Shown: positions 22,124 through 22,955 of the stretch, piece by piece
How the letters are laid out: each line of letters starts with the position of its first letter
How positions within the stretch are numbered: position 1 is the stretch's first letter
Virus record (IMG/VR): IMGVR_UViG_3300009512_000085
Span: 1-22,955 of that record
Reading direction: 5' to 3' (one strand)
Source of the DNA: a virus
DNA: 22,955 bases
Position numbers and translations under genes: made by a program
The notes under the pieces: model-generated
Told to the model about the DNA's origin: nothing
The model's database searches: none
Seen by the model: the letters and a program-made list of their open reading frames with translations, nothing else

Positions 22124-22621
22124 TTATACTTTCTTTTTTGTATCTTTGAGTTTCGTTTCCGAATACTCGTAAAGCACCCACGGTATACCATGTAAGTGCA
22201 GAATCCCCGCCCAAAGCATTCCTTCTTCGGGTGGGCGTGGTACGGTAAAAGGATTATTAGATTCCTTAAACCAGATTAAAGAAGCTACTCCTTTCTTTTC
22301 TACTCTTTTGATACGCAAGTATTTAAGGGCAGCAAAGCGAGTCTTTTCGTACATAAAGGGTTTCCCAGTATTATCTATAAAGTACTTTGTCTTTTGTTTG
22401 AGTATTCCGTTATATGACGTTAGCATCTTCTTTAGTGGTAGCACATCCTTATGTGGTGTTTGCATACGCCTAGCACCTAAAGTTTGTCCTGCCATGTTTG
22501 TATCATCGACTACCTTATCATCAATAAGAAGGAGACCGTCCTTAGTCTCCCATGTACCCGAGGGTAACAAAAATATTGGATATTGGATAGTGGAAGCTGT
22601 CTTACGATATGTGATCACCAT
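22124..22621 (-). CDS. Hypothetical protein beside DNA polymerase, 165 aa
   Basis: I choose the ATG at 22621 (MVITYRKTASTIQYPIF). A longer frame begins at 22675 but would overlap the DNA polymerase by 74 bp; this start overlaps it by 20 bp. Segments include LLPSGTWETKDGLLLIDDK, YFIDNTGKPFMYEKTRFA and a C-terminal WAGILHLHGIPWVLYEY with many aromatics and a Lys-rich end. I do not recognise a domain. Its position directly after the polymerase and before PhoH suggests a replication-linked phage protein. There is no signal peptide or membrane segment. Confidence 0.65.
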   Translation of the reverse strand: MVITYRKTASTIQYPIFLLPSGTWETKDGLLLIDDKVVDDTNMAGQTLGARRMQTPHKDVLPLKKMLTSYNGILKQKTKYFIDNTGKPFMYEKTRFAALKYLRIKRVEKKGVASLIWFKESNNPFTVPRPPEEGMLWAGILHLHGIPWVLYEYSETKLKDTKKKV

Positions 22622-22955
22622 ACATTTTCTCGAACTTACCGCCTGAATAGTCTTGGTGAATAATCTCAAAGTCACAGCCTACGGGAGTACCAGGAATAGA
22701 CAAGCCTCTGTCTAGCTGTACATACTCTGCAAGTTTAACCATGTACTCATCAACTTCATCATCTGGTACTTCTGCTAGAATGGAATCGTGTACAAGTGCA
22801 AAGATACGAGCTTTCTTACCTTTTGCTTTTATCCACGAGTTCATGTCTATAGCTCCTAGAAGGTTAATATCAGAAGCAGCAGACTGCACCAGAAAATTAA
22901 GACCAGACCTAACGCTATGACTCTGGATGCCTTTGTCTGTCGATGCGACATTTGG
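22602..22955 (-). CDS. polA: Family A DNA polymerase, C-terminal part (5' partial)
   Basis: The frame is open to the right edge on the minus strand, so only the last 117 or so residues are in the window. They include NVASTDKGIQSHSVRSGLNF, then LVQSAASDINLLGAID, and the motif C segment LVHDSILAEVPDDE, where Asp binds catalytic metal. The end reads GSGGKFEKMYGDHIS-like with a SGGKFEKMYG segment. These are the palm and C-terminal parts of a polymerase I-type replicase. The sequence after His-Asp carries Ser where many members have Glu. Since a separate FEN nuclease is encoded further down, this polymerase probably lacks its own 5' nuclease. Upstream domains lie outside the window. Confidence 0.88.
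   Translation of the reverse strand, partial: PNVASTDKGIQSHSVRSGLNFLVQSAASDINLLGAIDMNSWIKAKGKKARIFALVHDSILAEVPDDEVDEYMVKLAEYVQLDRGLSIPGTPVGCDFEIIHQDYSGGKFEKMYGDHIS

Noticed and set aside
21463-22191. Longer PhoH start at 22191
   Set aside because: It adds 23 basic residues that overlap the previous gene by 68 bp. The ATG at 22122 sits one base after that gene's stop, as elsewhere in the series.
1-22955. tRNA genes
   Set aside because: Gaps between genes are too short for a tRNA, and no cloverleaf or T-loop pattern was noticed by eye.

Overview
This window looks like part of the genome of a tailed double-stranded DNA phage, AT-rich by eye and probably from an aquatic or marine setting. It carries virion fibre genes, a T4-like set of replication and recombination genes, a family A DNA polymerase, a class II (vitamin B12-dependent) ribonucleotide reductase and a PhoH-like ATPase. 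The marine guess is an inference from that gene set and from fibre modules typical of marine phages. No ribosomal, tRNA, integrase or photosystem gene is visible, so the host cannot be named. Use of a B12-dependent reductase suggests a host that makes or imports cobalamin.

The window is almost fully coding and falls into two convergent blocks. The plus-strand block (1 to about 10860) is structural. It starts inside a fibre gene with an S74 intramolecular chaperone end and continues through small virion proteins. A consensus sigma70-type promoter (TTGACA, 17 bp, TATAAT) precedes the next group, which includes a 412-aa fibre, a 76-aa stand-alone fibre-anchor domain and a 1521-aa threonine-rich repeat protein. 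A 46-aa coiled-coil gene not longer than a linker follows, then two genes with glycosyltransferase-like features. The block ends at a hairpin that can terminate both strands.

The minus-strand block (22955 down to 10877) is one tightly packed series, mostly with 1-4 bp start/stop overlaps. In transcription order it holds the family A DNA polymerase C-terminus, an unknown protein, a PhoH ATPase, a radical SAM/SPASM protein, a short SDR-like protein, an SF2 helicase and a TagD-type cytidylyltransferase. An internal consensus promoter comes next, then an unknown protein, a gp32-like SSB, gp47-like nuclease, gp46-like ATPase, a small overlapping ORF, a Hjc-like PD-(D/E)XK nuclease, a FEN-type 5' nuclease, the class II ribonucleotide reductase and a last unknown gene.

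Three things stand out. First, the 1521-aa repeat protein keeps a strict two-residue register: aromatic and basic residues fall almost only on one parity for hundreds of residues, with one visible slip. Second, the two promoters, one on each strand 16 kb apart, share an identical 17-base box ending in the -35 hexamer, which suggests one coordinated phage promoter class. Third, surface-glycan-type enzymes (two glycosyltransferase-like genes beside the Thr/Ser fibre, plus a cytidylyltransferase, SDR and radical SAM gene among the replication genes) suggest, by inference only, a virion or cell-surface decoration pathway.
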